A DNA stretch of 64,000 nucleotides from Spinacia oleracea (Eukaryota; Streptophyta; Magnoliopsida; Caryophyllales; Amaranthaceae). Below the pieces are notes generated by a model, which was not told the DNA's origin, did not search any database, and worked only from the letters and a program-made list of their open reading frames with translations. The position numbers and the translations under genes are program-made. Below are positions 12,000 through 25,900 of this stretch, one piece after another. The DNA lies in the NCBI RefSeq assembly GCF_020520425.1, contig NC_079489.1:89756810-89820809 (forward strand), written 5' to 3'. Within the stretch, counting starts at the first letter, position 1; the number at the start of each line of letters is the position of its first letter.

Positions 12000-13128
12000 C
12001 AATATCCCACCCATATTTTTCTGCTATTGATTGCAATTTCTTTTCATGCATCTTCCGTTGTAGCGGGTTTAGCTTGCTAACATCGACACAAATTAATTGT
12101 TGTTCAATCCCTTTTTCTTTAAGGGACATCTCTTTCTCTTTCATCTCTGCTATTCGTTGTAAATTATTTTACGTACACGTACCTCTTCAATGCTACTAAT
12201 CTCAGAAATCGTGGAACTATAATCAGTTGTTGCTTGTATCATTTTTCCTTTTCTTTTGGCAGCCTCTTTAGCAACTTTTTGTCCAATGGGTCGACCCTCT
12301 TCTACTTCTTACGAACCACCAATATCCCCACCAGATAATGTATAATCTCCTGTCTCTGAGACCTTGCTCCTTTTGGAAGAGTCACTCATGATATCTTTTT
12401 GTCGTTTAGTATTTGCTCGTTTCCATTTATCTTGGTTGCGGACTATCATCCATACATGTTGGTATGAAAAAGTGCTTTCATACTTTTGCTCATATAAAGC
12501 ATGTGCTTCTGATATTTTCATGGATTCATCAAACCCACTCCTATTTTCATATTGGCTATAGCACCCAACAAATTTCATAGTGTTACCATTTACTGTACAC
12601 CAATATTGCTTGCATGGGTTCCATTCCCTTTCCGCTTGATCTTCCTTCGATCTTGTTCTCATTGAAAAATGTTGTGACATCTTTCCAATAACTATCTAAT
12701 TTTTGTGCATTGCCTATGATTTTATGTTTAGTGAAATTGCCATGCTGTAGTAAGGAGACAATCATCTTTCATGGTCCAAACAACTGCTTTTCTTTTAGCA
12801 TCACCGCGACCCTTTCGAGTTCGAGTAGTAGTCGGAGTTTCAACCACAATATTTTCCACCCCTTGTTGGGTAGAAAACTCTGGCACTTGTGGAAAAGAAA
12901 TTGACCCTGTGATAAGTGGTGTTACTGAAAGGTTATTAATGGTAGAAGAAGTTTGATGTTGGAAAGATGGAGTTTGAATAAAGGTAGCAAAATTACAAGG
13001 TTATTACTTGTAATTTGAGAATTTTGAGGGTACTATGAGTTTTGGTTTTGTTGAGAAATTGAATGTTGAAATTGAGAATTATTTTGAAGCAAATGCAAAA
13101 GAGAATTTAAATCAATATTTTCAGCCAT
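12000..13128 (-). pseudogene. PIF/Harbinger ORF1 (Myb/SANT-like) pseudogene
   Basis: Read on the minus strand from the ATG at 13128: an Asn/Gln-rich N-terminus, a basic TRTRKGRGDAKRK stretch, then a Myb/SANT-like region (WKDVTTFFNENK, MKFVGCYSQYENRSG, ALYEQKYESTFSYQHVWMIV) and the C-terminal RPIGQKVAKEAAKRK block. This is the small DNA-binding partner protein of plant PIF/Harbinger transposons, often annotated as glutathione S-transferase T3-like or NAM-associated. Several stops (near 13030, 12720, 12310) and frame changes disable it. No DDE transposase or terminal repeats were recognised, so it is a decayed piece of a transposon or a domesticated copy that later died. Confidence 0.75.
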
Positions 13129-13285
13129 GATATTACTCAGCTTGGATGAACGTTGTTATGGATTTTGAGCTTTTGACATGAGAGAGATAAACTTGTGAAA
13201 ATAATAAAATAAAAAATAAAAATTATAATTGAGATAAATTTACTATTTAAACGTATTAAGTGATGGGAGGTTTTAAGTTTGGATT

Positions 13286-13644
13286 ATTCTTGCGTGGACC
13301 TGGTCCACAATAATATTAGTGTGAACCCAAAATTAATAGTTTTCCAGCACCCTTTTGACACCCATAGTGACCTTTATTGTTCATATAGTAACTATAATAA
13401 ACTAAACACTAAAATTCTTAGACATAGTAACCATTTTTTGAAGCATAGTAACTCTATATTTTTAAAAGCGAGTTGTGACTTAAAATCACATTTTTCAAGC
13501 ATAACATGTATCAACTATACTAATTTGACATTTTTATCATAAATAATCTTAATAAAATGGCAAAATAAATTGGGAATAAGTTCTTGACTTTATTTAAGAC
13601 ACGATTCACAATAAATTTAGTATAGACCAAGTCCATTTAAGAAT
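13286..13644. mobile_element. MITE-like element with about 38-bp inverted termini
   Basis: The left end (ATTCTTGCGTGGACCTGGTC at 13286) and the reverse complement of the right end (ATTCTTAAATGGACTTGGTC up to 13644) match over roughly 38 positions with several mismatches, 359 bp apart. The interior is AT-rich and non-coding. I could not identify a clear target-site duplication, so the superfamily is open. It ends 276 bp before the hydrolase start codon and may lie in its promoter. Confidence 0.55.
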
Positions 13645-13919
13645 TGGTGAATTTAATACTCAGTCAGACTATTGCTCAGACTAGCGCTAATCTTGCATTT
13701 CAAAAGTAAAAAGAAAAAAAAATTAAAACAGCTAGACAAGTGATTGGACAAGTCGAATTCAACACAGTAATCATTCATGCAATTGAAATGGAACCTCATC
13801 TGATAATCAAAATTCTTGCAATTAGCGCCACCGCAATTAAGCGGTAGCCGTAGCACCGCTTCATACGATGCAGATTAGTTTGAACAAATATAGCTAAGTA
13901 ACATAAAACACAATTGACA

Positions 13920-16900
13920 ATGGTGATTACAATTCAAATTCAATCAGACATGCGTCCTTCTCTCCAATTTGCATCAATCTTCCGCCGCCTTTCACCGGCT
14001 ACATCTAATTATCGCCACCGTCTTGCGCCGTTAACCACCAATTATCGCCACCATCTTCCACTGCGATTGACGGTTAGAGCCTTCTCGAACAACGCCGTTG
14101 AGAAAGTCGTTAACAAACCATCCATTTGTACCGCCGATGAGCTCCATTATGTTCACGTGGCCAACTCTGATTGGCGACTTGCTCTTTGGCGTTATCACCC
14201 TAACCCTCAGGTTAATTAAATTAAGTCCTTCAATTAGGGTTTAAATTCCGATTTAAGTTAATTTTGTTGGTTGTTTAATTTTGATGATGTTTGATGATTG
14301 TTTAGGCTCGTGCGCGGAATCATCCTTTGCTCTTATTATCAGGTGTTGGAACTAATGCTATTGGTTATGATCTATCGCCTGAGGTACTTGGATTTTCACT
14401 TTTTCTGTTTTATTGGTTTCTTGTGAATATATGATTTGGTGTTTAATTTTGGTGATGTTTGATGAAAATATGACCCTATGAGTACTTATTCCTTAATCCT
14501 TATCAAGCGTTCTGTAAATCTTTCTGTTTTGGTCGTTTGATTATGTAATTGGTTATGGGAGCTGTTGGTATTGTTGATAACCATGAACCATGTTCAATGC
14601 TATTGTTTATGATCTCTTGCCTGAGGTAGTTAGACTTCACTCTCACATTATATTTTATTTCCGGGTTTATTGTGATTTTATGATTTGGTTAATGAAAATC
14701 ATAGGAACTTGAGTGTTAGTTATATTGGTCATGTCATCCTGTGTTATATGCTTGCAATTGCTGTAGGAAACAGAAATTTGAGCGAACTATCACCAAACTT
14801 GCGGATAAACAGCTAACCAAACAATGTCGTTGAACCAGAATTTTCACCAAACAGATGTGTTTTAGAAGAACCGGTTAAACACAATGCTTAAAAAAATTGG
14901 AAAAATATTTCAGAACAGATTATTAAAATTATCACAAAGTTGACCACTAAAGGATCACATAACAGATCATAGATATTATTCTGGAAGATGAAAAAAAGCA
15001 CAACCTCAAGCATAGAATAAGAAATTAAGAATAAGATAAAGAGAGACTGAGAGATAGAGCATAAGAAATATAAAGAGTTCAGGAACAGTTTAGCCACTAA
15101 TTTGTAGAAAAATTGCAGAATCTAAGATATACCACAGTAGCAAATCACAGTTACAAGAGAAGAGATAGAGAATTAGGTCAAAATCAACATCATTTGTTGA
15201 TTTAATCAGAATTTGAAGAAGAAATCTGAGAGATAAGGTAGAAATTAGGTATAAGTTTGTCGAAAGCAATGACAAAATCAGTAGAACAAGAACTGCAAAT
15301 TTTCTGAAAGATCAGTGACGAGAGGTGATAGAGATTATAGAGAGAATTACACCTGAATCACCACAACTTTGTTGGAGAAGTTATGGTGAAAGTTGCAGAG
15401 ATTACCGGCGGCGGAACTCACCGTCACGATGATTGAGAAATGAGAAGGAGTTGCCATTGTCCAGATCTTCAAACGAAATTTCAGAGAATTCTTGCAATTC
15501 TCCTAATTCGAAGTAATTTCTTTAGAAAAGTGAACAAATTTAGCCGATACAAAAAAAAATTCAGAAGAAATCAACCAAATTGTTGATTAGTAAGAGAGTA
15601 TGTCAGTATGATGATTTGAGAGTAATTTCCTGCAAAATAAACTGGAAATAAGAGGAAATTTCAGGAAATCGTTGAATTTATCAAACAAATTCAACCGATT
15701 TCGACAAAACGAAACCCTAATAACTCAGCCCTTTAAGAATTCTTGTTGATCAAGATTTTGAAGAAAGAAGATCAGACGACGTATTTCAGCGCAAGAATCA
15801 GAAAATCACCTAGTGCTATGGTGCCATGATAAATCTTGAGTTTCTACTAGAAAGTAGAAGAAGTAGAGAGAATTTAATCATATTTCATTGAAGGACTACA
15901 TTGTGCTAAACATGCATATCAAATAGAGTTAACTTAAAAATATTATTCTCAGTACTATTTCCTACAGTTGCTAAGCAATAGAGTACTAGGTTTATTTTTA
16001 CTTAGTAGGAACAACCATGCGATGAGGTGCATGTCCTTTATGTAATACGGCAACAGTCGAGGTGTTGTAATGACTCTCCCTAATTGTTGCTACGTTGTTG
16101 CTAGTTGCTACATTATCTGGGTGCCAAATTATTCCTTTCATAATATGATTGTTTGTATAACTATGTTTGTGTTAGTTGTGTGACTTGTGTCCCTTTGATA
16201 ACCATAAACAATAGTTGAATCTTAGTGCTTTTGTTGGTGGTGTTCTTTAAATTATATGATTGCTTAATTCGATTGTATTTCAGCGTGGACATGCTTGGCT
16301 GTTACGCTCTTCATTCGAACTGATTTTTCCATCAAGGAAATTGGACATTGGAAATTTCCTTTGAAAACACCCATAGGACCATAACCCAGAAGTGTTGTTT
16401 CCATCTCCGTGGCAACAACCTGGCCATTTTCCTGCCTGGTCCTGATTACATATGTCGTGAATATCCAGTATGATTATCATTTGTAACACCCCTATTTAGA
16501 TAGGGTTCAGGTTAACCTGATCCCAAATTAAGAATTGGGGCATTTGGCGTTCAAGTTAATGTAATAGGGAGTGTCATATAAAGGAGTATATCATTTGGAT
16601 TTGTGCTGCAAATATGATAGGGATAAAATAGACATTGGCGGTAGGTGCTGATGTGAAACTTGGAGAGGGAATAACTCTCAAGGCCTTAGGGGTACTTATT
16701 TGTATAATGATTTCCCATGGTTTTTCTTTTCTTTGGAAACGTCGTTATCGTAGAGTGTTCTATGCGTTTTTATGTAAAAAGGCCGGCATGGTTTTGAAAA
16801 ATTCTGCTTTGATAAATATAGTTTGTTTTCTTGGGATCATGTCGAATAAAGACCTGTTGATTGCAAAGTAAATAAGATTGGACATTGGTTATGTGGCCTT

Positions 16901-19900
16901 AAAACCTTTATGTGGCTGAGTTGTAATTTATTGGGTTTCATTCAGTCTTCGTTTGCTCGCCACATGTCCGGACAAGGATTTGATACATGGATTCTGGAAG
17001 TTAGAGGAGCTGGATTGAGCATGCCTGCAACAAACTTGAAAGATGTTGAACAATCGGCCCATGAAATTTCTAGTAAGATAGAGTCTGCGGCTGAAAAGGC
17101 AAAAGAAACTGCGGTTAACAAAAGACAGTCCCTAGAAGTTGAGGATGAGGCATTAGTTGGTTCAGATGTCCCCCCTAATAAAGGAGCTCCATTGACAGTT
17201 TCAACAATTTGGGATGAATCAGAGCTAGTTACAAAATTGACAGAGACATTCATGCGCATATCTCAGAAGCTTTCTGGGTTCCTCAGTGAAGGTCAATCAA
17301 GAATTATGTCTGCAAGACTATTCGATCAACTTCAGATACTATTGGAAGATTCTCATCTACTAGACCGCTTCAATGAGACCAGGGAAAAACTTTCAAGCTT
17401 GTTAGAAACTAGTGACAAGTCTTCTGTAGCTAGTCAAATAACAGATCTTAGTGAAAAGCTAGTGAATATCTTTGAAGAAAGTCAAAACTCTGTTTCGCCT
17501 CAACTATTTGATTTGCAGACCCGTTTTTTCACAACCATAGAAGAATTTCAGAAACAACTTGACGTGATGGTGAAGTATGATTGGGATTTTGATCATTACT
17601 TGGAGGAGGATATTCCTGCTGTGGTAAGGTGACCTTTCTTCTTAGTAGATAGTTAAAAGCAGTTTCTACTTTTTAGTTTTGACTTTTGATACTCTTTCAT
17701 CTGGCTTTTGATCTTTCTCCCTAATCCTTAACTTTATATTATGATAATAATCTTTTTATTTGTGAGGTAATATGCTTTCATGTGTGATCATTCTGTACAA
17801 TTTCTATGTTCTCTAACTAGCTTCATTGGCCCTTATAATATTAAATTCTCGTACTTCGTGTCTTCGTGAATGCAGATGGAATATATAAGAGCTGAAAGCA
17901 AACCCAAAGATGGTAAATTGTTTGCCATTGGACACTCCATGGGGGGTATACTGTTGTATGGGATGCTGTCTAGATGTGGTAAGATATGACACTTTGATGT
18001 TCTTGTTCTAACACTTCTGTGAATACTGATTACTTGCTTTCACATCTCGAAGTTTGTTTTACTGCGTGAAAGCGTCAAAGAATGAGTTGAGTGCCTTGTT
18101 AAAATCTAAATAAGGGAAATAAGGAGAGGGAGAAATCTGGTGGCAAGCAGTAGAAACAGAGGAGAACAAAATGGGAGAATGGAAGTCTAAGAGAACTCAT
18201 ATCATGAAGAGAGAGGGGGTTGGTAATGCATTTTGTGTTATATATTGCTTTGGTTAGATTGTATCTCTGAAATATAACCAGAGTCAACATTTATAGACTT
18301 ATGAAATCTTCAAACGTTGGTCAAGAACTCAAGTAGTTACTAGTCAATACAAGAGTATTTACCAAAATCAGGACTATGAGGCTTTTGCTCACCCAAAACA
18401 GCCAATCTTTCGTTGAACTCTCTGAAACCAAATTACGAAGTTGGCTTTGACTCAGGCATTGATACCAAAACTTTGATGTGTATTTAGCCCCTAGAGAATT
18501 TTCTTGTAAGTTGAATCAAACTTTCATTTATAAAGAATGTTCTTTCAGGGATTTGTGTTTGGGTTTAAAGGAAAAACTGAGTTATCAGTTAATTCTTTCA
18601 GGGATTTTATGTTTGGGTTTAAAGGAAAAACTGAGTTATCAGTTAAACACTAAGTAGCATAAATAATGGTGAGTGTCATGAAGTTCTAAACAGTCACAAA
18701 AACGAGAGCACTCAGAGCAGTCTCAACTTATCACTCATCAATCATCAGTTGAAGCTAAAGAGTCCCTTTTATCTTTACATTTTTCGTAGACTACATTAAC
18801 TTTTAGTTTCAGTGAAGGGGCAGGACCTTATATGACCGCCTGGAAAGATTCTGTGCATGAAGACAGCTACTACAATGAGGGCATGGATGTATTTTACAAT
18901 GCGTAACTGTGCTTGGTGCATCATTCAATTGTGCTGTGTAGCAAGGGGCCTGCGGGGATGCACAGCAGTACTTAATTAATCTGGGTGGACTGTGCATTCT
19001 TCTGGCCTCAATTGTACAGCTCTTCTTTGTTTCACACTTTCACTTCTGGTTCTTACACTCAGAATTCATCTCCAGACGCTCATGCACCCCATCCTTGGCA
19101 TCTACTAGGTCCTACGAGTTCAAAGCGCCAAATACACTTAACTTTAACCCTTGGCTTTTTGAAACCCATGAAATCCATGAGAGCTTAGTTTAATTTTGTG
19201 AGACTTCCATATCCAATTTTGGATTGGTCAATTTCCAGTACATGCCTATTCAACAACTTACTAGTTCAAATTTCAAGGGGTCTATGAGATCCATTTCTAA
19301 GTGGATACATCCTTAAACTCTCCTAAAGGCTGATACTCTCCTATTCCTGTGAAGGGGAAATTCTATACGTGCACAGTTCCCATGTCATATTTCTTGGGTA
19401 TTGTGGCTGGCATGGAATTAAAGATTGATATAGCTTTTAGGTTATTTGCTGATGAGTGACTTAATATTAGTGCATGATGATTGAACTTCTCATTAAACAT
19501 CAACAATGCCAAAGCCTTAGTCCCAAAAGTATGGGGACGGTTGCATGAACCAATAATTCATCTCCTTCAATCATCCACCGACAGCTTTATTCATTCACTT
19601 CTATATTATGTTATGTGTTCTTCTATATCCTTTTTCTTATGTCATTTATAACTCCCAAAATCCAGGTCTTCTTTGATCTCCCTCTCTTCTAAAATCCCTC
19701 TTATCCAATCTCTCCATTTTCTTAGATGGAGCAACTTTTGGTTGACGTCTCACATGCAAAAAAACCAACGTAATTGATTCTCTCTTGTCTTATCCTCAAT
19801 GTATGTAATTATAACCTTCTTGTGAATATCTTCCTTCCCAATTCTACACTTCAAGGTGATCCACCATTTCCATTTCAACATTCACATCTGTGCAACACCT

Positions 19901-22900
19901 ATCTTCTTAATATGATTCTTCCTAAGAGCTCAACTCTGCGATTGCACAATATCCCCGTTGTTAATGCTCTTTAATTGAGCTAGCCTTATCTGATTCTGTT
20001 CTCTTCACCTGAAATAAGGTGTTCTGATTTCTGATTTGACTTTAAGCGTATTTGTACACTAATCTATAAGAAAAAAACATTCTGAAGTTTAGGTTCTTAG
20101 TAGTGTTGACTTTCCGAATATCTTATTTTCATAAAAAAATAAAGATATTTGAAAATAAGAAAACACAAATAAAAGGATATGGTCATCTGATCAGTATGAT
20201 GTAATGGGATTCTAATAAGAATAAGCGATGAGTTTTTGGAAAAAAAGGAGAACAAATCCTTAATCATAAGAGTCTTATCTTGATCAATATCTCCATCACT
20301 TTGCAAAATTGAACCTAGGTACTTAAAGCACTTGCTTAGGAGTAACTCATTTACATTTACCGTCACTACATCCTTGTTTGACTTCCTCTTATCACTAAAA
20401 TGATACACCATGTACTTAAACCCTCCATTGAGATTCTTAATTTTGTTTCCGTGGTTCTACCTTAGCACTAACCCCAACTCTAGTCTCATCAACAAATGCA
20501 ATTCCGTTAGCAAACAAAATGCATCATCATACTCATTTTGGATAGACCATGTTTCTTCATCTATTACTACTGCGAATAGGAAAAGGGATTAGTGGAAATC
20601 CTTGTTTTAGTTCAATTGTAATAGAGAAACCATATGTTAATCCTTGACATGTTCGGACATTTGTTCTCAGGTCTCAATGCATATCCTTAACTGGGTCAAC
20701 AAATTCACGTGGTACACCCTTCTTTGTCATAGTCCACCAAAGCACTTCTCTTGGTATCTTGTCATAAACCTTCTTGAGGTCAATGAAAATCATATGCAAA
20801 TCCTTCTTCCTTGACCTTCTACTCCATTATTTTTCTCATAAGATAAATGGCTTCTGTTGTAGATTATCCTGGCATCCAAAGTGGTTCTTTGAAATACTTG
20901 TACCTTTTCTTAATCTATGTTGTATCACTCTCTACCACTTCTTCATGGTAACAAGTTTTACCCCCTTATAATTTGAGGAGTCTTGTGCATCTCCTTTGTT
21001 CTGATAAATGTATTTTTCTCTCTAATCAAGCGGAGGTATTCTGTTTTCTTTCAAATCCTGTTGCATGAATCTGTTGACCAATCAGCACCAACTTTCTCCA
21101 CGCATCTCTAACTGCTTTCCTTAGTTTCATCTCCAACGCCTTCTTAACTCGATCTTCAACGAAGGCGTCTTGTATAGCACCCAGTTGACTTCAAGTAACT
21201 TATTAACGTATTCCATCTATTTCTCTTTAATTTCTTCATCTTGGAAAAGTGTCCTTTGATTTTATCCCCAAGACATTTCACCATACAAAGATCATTTGTC
21301 AACATTTGTCTCCTTTTAGCTATCCAAAAAGTATCTTCTTCACCCTTCCTGGAGTCTAGTTTGTCGTATACATCCTGTTAGACCTTTGACTTTGCCTCTT
21401 GAACAACTTATTTTTCAACTTTAGTGTCTTCATCTTTCACTTTTTTTTTTCTTTCATGTATTTCCCCAAGGCCAAGTAACATTCTGTTTTCCACTTCACT
21501 GCTGTTTTTACACGGAGTGATTTTTTACACCGAGTGATTTTCAGTAATTGACTTGTGAATATCTAGAAGTTTAAAACTTTAAATATTAACACTTCTTTTT
21601 CTAACTCATCCTTATACATGATGTTCAACGATGTACTGCCATACGTCTGTGTCTTGTGTGTGTGTGTTGGTGGGGGGGGGGGGGGGGGGGGACACATTGT
21701 TGGTGCACCTGTGACTGACTTTTCATCTTTTGGGTAATCACTAATTTTTCTAATCAGGATACGAAGGTAAAGATCCTGGATTAGCAGCTGTTGTAACACT
21801 GGCATCTTCACTGGATTACACAACTTCCAAATCATCGCTTAAGATGCTCTTACCTCTTGTAAGTGGAATACCAGTCAATTCTTTTTTATGGTTCTTTACT
21901 CCCTGTGAATGGTTTACGAGTGCTATGAACATTTTGTTTATTCGCATTTATTGTATATCAGGCTAATCCTGCGCAAATCCTCAATGTTCCTGTTGTTCCA
22001 CTAGGAGCCATGCTATCAGCTGCTTATCCTTTCTCATCAAGTCCTCCATATGTTTTGTCTTGGCTGAACAATTTAATATCAGCAGAGGACATGATGGACC
22101 CAGAGTTGTTAAAAAAGCTCGTTCTGAACAATTTCTGTAAGCCAAAACACCTTTTCTCCTTGTGATTTTTTTTTGTGCAGTTTGTGACGAGGGAGTAAAG
22201 CACATATGACACTCATATCACAACACAAAAGTTCCTGGAAATGTTGTGGATTGACAAATATTTACGTAGTCTAATACACGCTATTTTTCTGTTTTTGTGC
22301 ATGTATCAAGTGTTAGTTAATGTATGTCTTTGTTTACACTCTGCACTAGTTGGATTGCTCCTAATAATAATTTGATTAGCTGCATATAAATGGTTAGTTC
22401 ATTTTTTATGAGTGTTTTTTCTGGTAGCTCCCATTTATGTGGTTTCTTAAGTCTTACATAACTGCTTTTTTTTACTGGAAATGCAGTGGATTGACAAACA
22501 TTTATATATAATACTAGCTATTTTATTGTTCTGTGCTTGTACGAGTGTTAAATAATCAACTTCTTTGTGTCCACTCTGAAGTCTGAACTAGTTGGATTGC
22601 TCCTACTATTCTCTTGTTTCTTGTTGATGGCTCTTTGTCCATTTATGTTGTTCCTGTGTCTTTTAGAACTGCTTTGCTCAACTCTTGTAATCAAAACATG
22701 TCTTTTTGAGGCTGTATACTTGCTAATGTTCATTATTATGTCTTTATCTGTAAATTTTATGGTGATTTATCTATGAAAATTTCCTTTAACTGTCCACTCT
22801 TCGCCACAAATTTCTGCTAAATACATGCTCCATTCTCTGATATTACTTCCAGGTACTATATCAGCTAAGCTTCTATTACAACTAACAACAGCTCTTCAAG

Positions 22901-25900
22901 AAGGTGGACTGCGTGACCGTAGTGGAACCTTCTTCTACAAGGATCATTTGCAAAAAAATAGTACCCCAGTGTTAGCTCTAGCTGGAGATCAGGATCTCAT
23001 TTGCCCACCTGAAGCTGTTTATGGTATGTATACCTACCTAAGTTATTTTATTTCTTAGGCCCTTTTCAGTTCACCTGATTTTCACTGAACTCCAATATTT
23101 TTACTGCTTTTTAAAGATTTTCAAGGTGAACTAGACAGCCATTAGTCCCTTAGACCATTCTTAATGTTTGACTTTTTAACTTTTGGGATATAATTATGTT
23201 GATCGGGAGTTTGAGATATTGACTTTTAAAACCTTGCTAGTTTACACTTTCATATGAAGTAGGGATGTTATCCTCAAATCCCTAAGTGGAAATAATTTAA
23301 TTAGATATCCTTAAGTATTGTTTTGTCTTCTCATGAACACCCGATTTTTTTCATGTTAATTAAGAGATGGTCATTTCCGATGGAGCCAAAGATTCATTTG
23401 TTCTTTTGACTGTGGGATGTAATGGACTAAATCAAAATGACTCTTAAAACTTATTCGCTTCCTTTCCATCGCTTTTGGGTTAATTGGAAACCACCTCTCT
23501 CAGGGGTAAGGTTGCGTACACCCGACCCCCCCTTTATCCCGCAAGATGCGGGAGCTTCTTTGAGGCAATGGGGTAATGAAATGATGAATTAAGAGGTGGT
23601 CAATGACAAGTCAGAGGTGGTCAATGTCAATTAGTAGGTAAGTAAACATTAACTAAAAAAAACCTCCAAGTATTCAGCGCTTATTTTGTTTCAAAAAGTT
23701 CTTACGATATTAAGAAAAGAACGTAGACGAAGGAGAATTCTTTGATTATTTAGAGGGTAAAAGGTAGATACAACATTAAATATAAACGAGCCTTAGTCCC
23801 AAAATGATTGGGGTTGGCTAACAGGAACCATGAACGGTCATAAGGAACCGTCTACGGACGTGAAGTAAGAGAAATAAAAGGTTATGTTAAAGATAGTAAA
23901 CAGGAGGCACGAAAAAGACGTAACACAAATAAGATACGCCGGTTTAAAGAAGAGACAAAAAAGTTTAAAAAATATGATAAAATGAAAATAGGAAAAAGAG
24001 AGAAGTTTGCAAAAAATAAAATAGAAAAAAGGAGAAAGAGATAGAAAAGAAATCATGTGAGTCGTCAACATGTATTATCTCCTCCAACTCCGCCCTGTCT
24101 AACGCCATATTTCCCTCCATCCCTAATAAACTTATATCACTCTCAATCACCTTCTTCCATGCTTGCTTTGGTCTTCCTCACAATTCCATTTGTTTGCCAC
24201 TCTCCAACGACGCATCATTTGACATCCGTCTTATATCGGCAAACCACCTTAGTTGATTCTTCCTCGTCTTATTCTCAATCGTTGTATCTCCCACTTTCTT
24301 CCTAATCACTTCATTCTTCAATCGATCATTTCTTGTGGCAATGCATCCTACGCAACTTAAGCATATCTGCCACATTCATCTTATGAACTTGACATTGTTT
24401 CACAACCACATTTCGTACCATATAATAGTGTAGTTCTAATTGTCGTAAGATCTATGGGGCATGCCTGGATTTGAATCCCGTAGAAACCCTGAAGCACTCT
24501 TCTACTTCAACCAACCTGATTTGATTCTATGGGCGACATCTCCATCCAACTCCCATCCTTTTGGATAAGAGATCCTAGGTAGTGTAAGAAATCTGAACCT
24601 TCTACACTTCTTTCATCCAAGGTGATCGTCCATGCATATCTGCTTCTTCTATTGCCGCTAAACTTATACTACAAATATTCGGTCTTACTTTTGCTCAACT
24701 TAATGCCACAAGACTTCAAAGTATGTCTCCACAATTACAACTACTTTCTACATCTTCTTTCGTTTCGTCGACCATCACAATATCATGTGCAAACAACATG
24801 CGCCATGGTATACTTTCTTGAACCGAATTCATTAATTCATCCATTACTATGGCAAAGAGAAAAGTGCGGAATCTTGATATACTCCAATCGTGATAGGGAA
24901 CTCCTCTGTCTTTCGCCACTGGCGTACACTCGTGCTAGCGCCCTTATACATGTCCTTGATGATGTCAATATATTTTTGCGAAATTCCTTTCCTTGTTAAA
25001 GCCCACCAAAGTACTTCCTTCAGTACCTTATCATATGCCTTCTCCAAATCAGTGGAAGCCATATGCAAATCTTTATCCCGCTAGAACTATCAGTTGTCTC
25101 ATAAGATGAATGGCCTTCATAGTTGATCTTCTTAGGCATGAAGCCAAATTGGTTTTCTGAAATCTTCACACTTCTTCTTAACCTTTGTTAAACCACTTGC
25201 TCCCAAAGTTTCATAGTTTGATTCATCAGTTTGATCCCCCGATAGTTGGCACAATCTTGGACGTCTCCTTTATCCTTGTACAAAGGATTAGTGTACTTTT
25301 CCTCCACTCCATTGGCATCTGGCATCTTTTTGCTTCTCCAAATCTTGTTGAAGAAAGTTGTCAACCAATCAATTTCTCTCTCCTAAACATCTCCAGATTT
25401 CCATGGGGATGCCGTCAGTCCCATCTTTTTCAATGCAATATTGACTTCTCCCTTTTGAATTCCCCGCATAAAGTCATGATTGACCATATCGTGAGAGATA
25501 CTTATATCTCCAAAGTCTTGTCCTCAATCACCATTAAACAGGTTGATGAATCTTGCTCTCGATCACCAAATCTTGTTGACGAAAGTAATAAAAGTTAGAT
25601 AACCTTGATTAATTTCATGACCTCTTAATTGACCTGGAATTACGTCGATGTGAAATCTTGGGGAAGATCAGTGTACTTCACCTAGAGTTACTTCTATCCA
25701 TTGAGTGATGACCTTTCACTTGATAGTTGATACCATCGGATCGCTAATGCCATTTTTTATTTCTCCTCTACTGGTGGGTTTCGATGTGAACTCTTTTGGA
25801 AGATCAGCCTATTCTTCCTAGAGTCACTTTTATATAGAGCGATGAGTCGACTCTTACTCTTCGCACTATTTTATCTGGCCATGGAAAGCGTTGTCCCTCT

